From DATJPD01 sp035506575 (GTDB lineage Bacteria > Pseudomonadota > Alphaproteobacteria > CACIAM-22H2), in contig DATJPD010000175.1 of assembly GCA_035506575.1 (NCBI GenBank), positions 1-14,463 of the forward strand: DNA of 14,463 nt. The letters are read 5' to 3'. Position 1 is the stretch's first letter. Each line of letters begins with the position of its first letter. The notes beneath the pieces were generated by a model, which saw only the letters and a list, made by a program, of their open reading frames with translations, had not been told where the DNA came from and searched no databases. Shown here one piece after another: positions 13,883 to 14,463 of this stretch. The position numbers and the translations under genes were made by a program.

Positions 13883-14463
13883 CGCCCATGTAGAGGCGGG
13901 TCACGCGCTCGTCGCCGATGAGTGCCGCGGCGCGGTCCTCGAGCGCGATCCGCCCGAGCTCGAGCACGTAGCCGCGATCAGCCGTCTCCAGCGCCTTGCG
14001 CACGTTCTGCTCGACCACGAGCACGCTCTTGCCCTGCTCCTTCAACGTGCGCACCGCGTCGAACACGATGCGGACCATCTGCGGGGCGAGGCCGATCGAG
14101 GGTTCGTCGAGCAGGATGATCTTGGGATCCATGAGCAGCGTCCGGGCGATCTCGAGCACCCGCTGCTCGCCGCCGCTCATGGTGCCGGCGAGCTGCTTGC
14201 CGCGCGCCGCGAGCTGCGGGAACAGCCGCAGCACCGCCTCGAGGCGCGAGCGATACAGCCCCGCATCGTCGATCAGATAGGCGCCCATGCGCAGGTTCTC
14301 GGCGATCGTCAGCTGCGGAAATACGCTGTGGTCCTGGGGCACATAGGCGAGCCCGGCCGCCAGAAGCTCGCGCGCGCGCAAGGCCGTCACGTCCCGGCCG
14401 GCGAGCGCGATCGTGCCGCTGCGCGCCGGTGCCACGTTGAACAACGCCTTGAGCAGGGTCGAC
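13866..14463 (-). CDS. livF: LivF-type branched-chain amino acid ABC transporter ATPase, 5' part missing
   Basis: The C-terminal roughly 198 residues of an ABC ATPase of the LivF (HAAT) family, which energises uptake of branched-chain amino acids or, in many paralogues, aromatic or other organic acids. The window end cuts the gene inside Walker A: the last readable residues are STLLKALFNVAP, so the GxxGxGK part lies beyond. Visible motifs are the Q-loop YVPQDHSVFPQLTIAENLRM, the signature MSGGEQRVLEIARTLL, Walker B KIILLDEPSIGLAP and the family's VVEQNV in place of the H-loop histidine. The family is about 235 residues, so about 35-40 are missing. The stop at 13866 lies within the PaaK-like gene. 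The symbol reflects family, not proven leucine transport; the other Liv genes probably lie just outside the window. Confidence 0.92.
   Translation of the reverse strand, partial: STLLKALFNVAPARSGTIALAGRDVTALRARELLAAGLAYVPQDHSVFPQLTIAENLRMGAYLIDDAGLYRSRLEAVLRLFPQLAARGKQLAGTMSGGEQRVLEIARTLLMDPKIILLDEPSIGLAPQMVRIVFDAVRTLKEQGKSVLVVEQNVRKALETADRGYVLELGRIALEDRAAALIGDERVTRLYMGVRRAS

Overview
This is a chromosomal window from a high-GC bacterium (about two thirds G+C by eye), most likely an alphaproteobacterium of the Hyphomicrobiales (Bradyrhizobium/Xanthobacteraceae-like). The support is: strong GC3 codon bias that opens long antisense shadow frames; two dispersed palindromic repeats of the kind common in those genomes (1021-1090 and 8192-8293); and the gene mix of lhr, NMT1-type binding proteins, PaaK/CoA ligases and LivF. 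The genus assignment is inference. Genes are densely packed and no stretch over about 150 bp lacks a gene or a recognisable repeat. I saw no tRNA, rRNA, CRISPR array, insertion sequence or phage gene.

Region 1 (1-5764) is housekeeping or stress-like: a short CsbD-family gene (+) closed by a strong hairpin, a two-helix membrane peptide (-), a DoxX-family membrane protein (-), a palindromic repeat, a full-length Lhr superfamily 2 helicase (-) and a 67-aa unknown protein (-).

Region 2 (5815-8182) holds a divergent pair whose chosen starts lie only 28 bp apart: an AMP-forming acyl-CoA ligase (-) and an amidohydrolase-2 protein (+). The amidohydrolase keeps the fold signatures but has lost the HxH metal motif and another expected histidine. 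A 102-bp palindromic repeat separates it from the convergent genes that follow.

Region 3 (8304-12383), all on the minus strand, is a compact uptake and hydrolysis module. In transcription order it is an ACS-type MFS transporter; a TetR/RutR-like operator; a Sec-exported NMT1-type binding protein; a second, Tat-type NMT1 binding protein joined by a 4-nt start/stop overlap; and an isochorismatase-type cysteine hydrolase starting 3 nt later. No ABC permease or ATPase accompanies the two binding proteins. A small nitrogenous or heterocyclic substrate imported and then hydrolysed is a reasonable hypothesis, but the substrate cannot be read from sequence.

Region 4 (12524-14463) carries a PaaK-like CoA ligase (+), possibly from a leaderless transcript. 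It overlaps tail-to-tail with a LivF-type ABC ATPase (-) that is cut by the window end. Together regions 2-4 look like an accessory catabolic neighbourhood (two CoA ligases, two hydrolase-fold enzymes, several transport parts) for organic acids or N-compounds. The least ordinary items are the metal-ligand-poor amidohydrolase and the operator-controlled orphan binding-protein/hydrolase operon.
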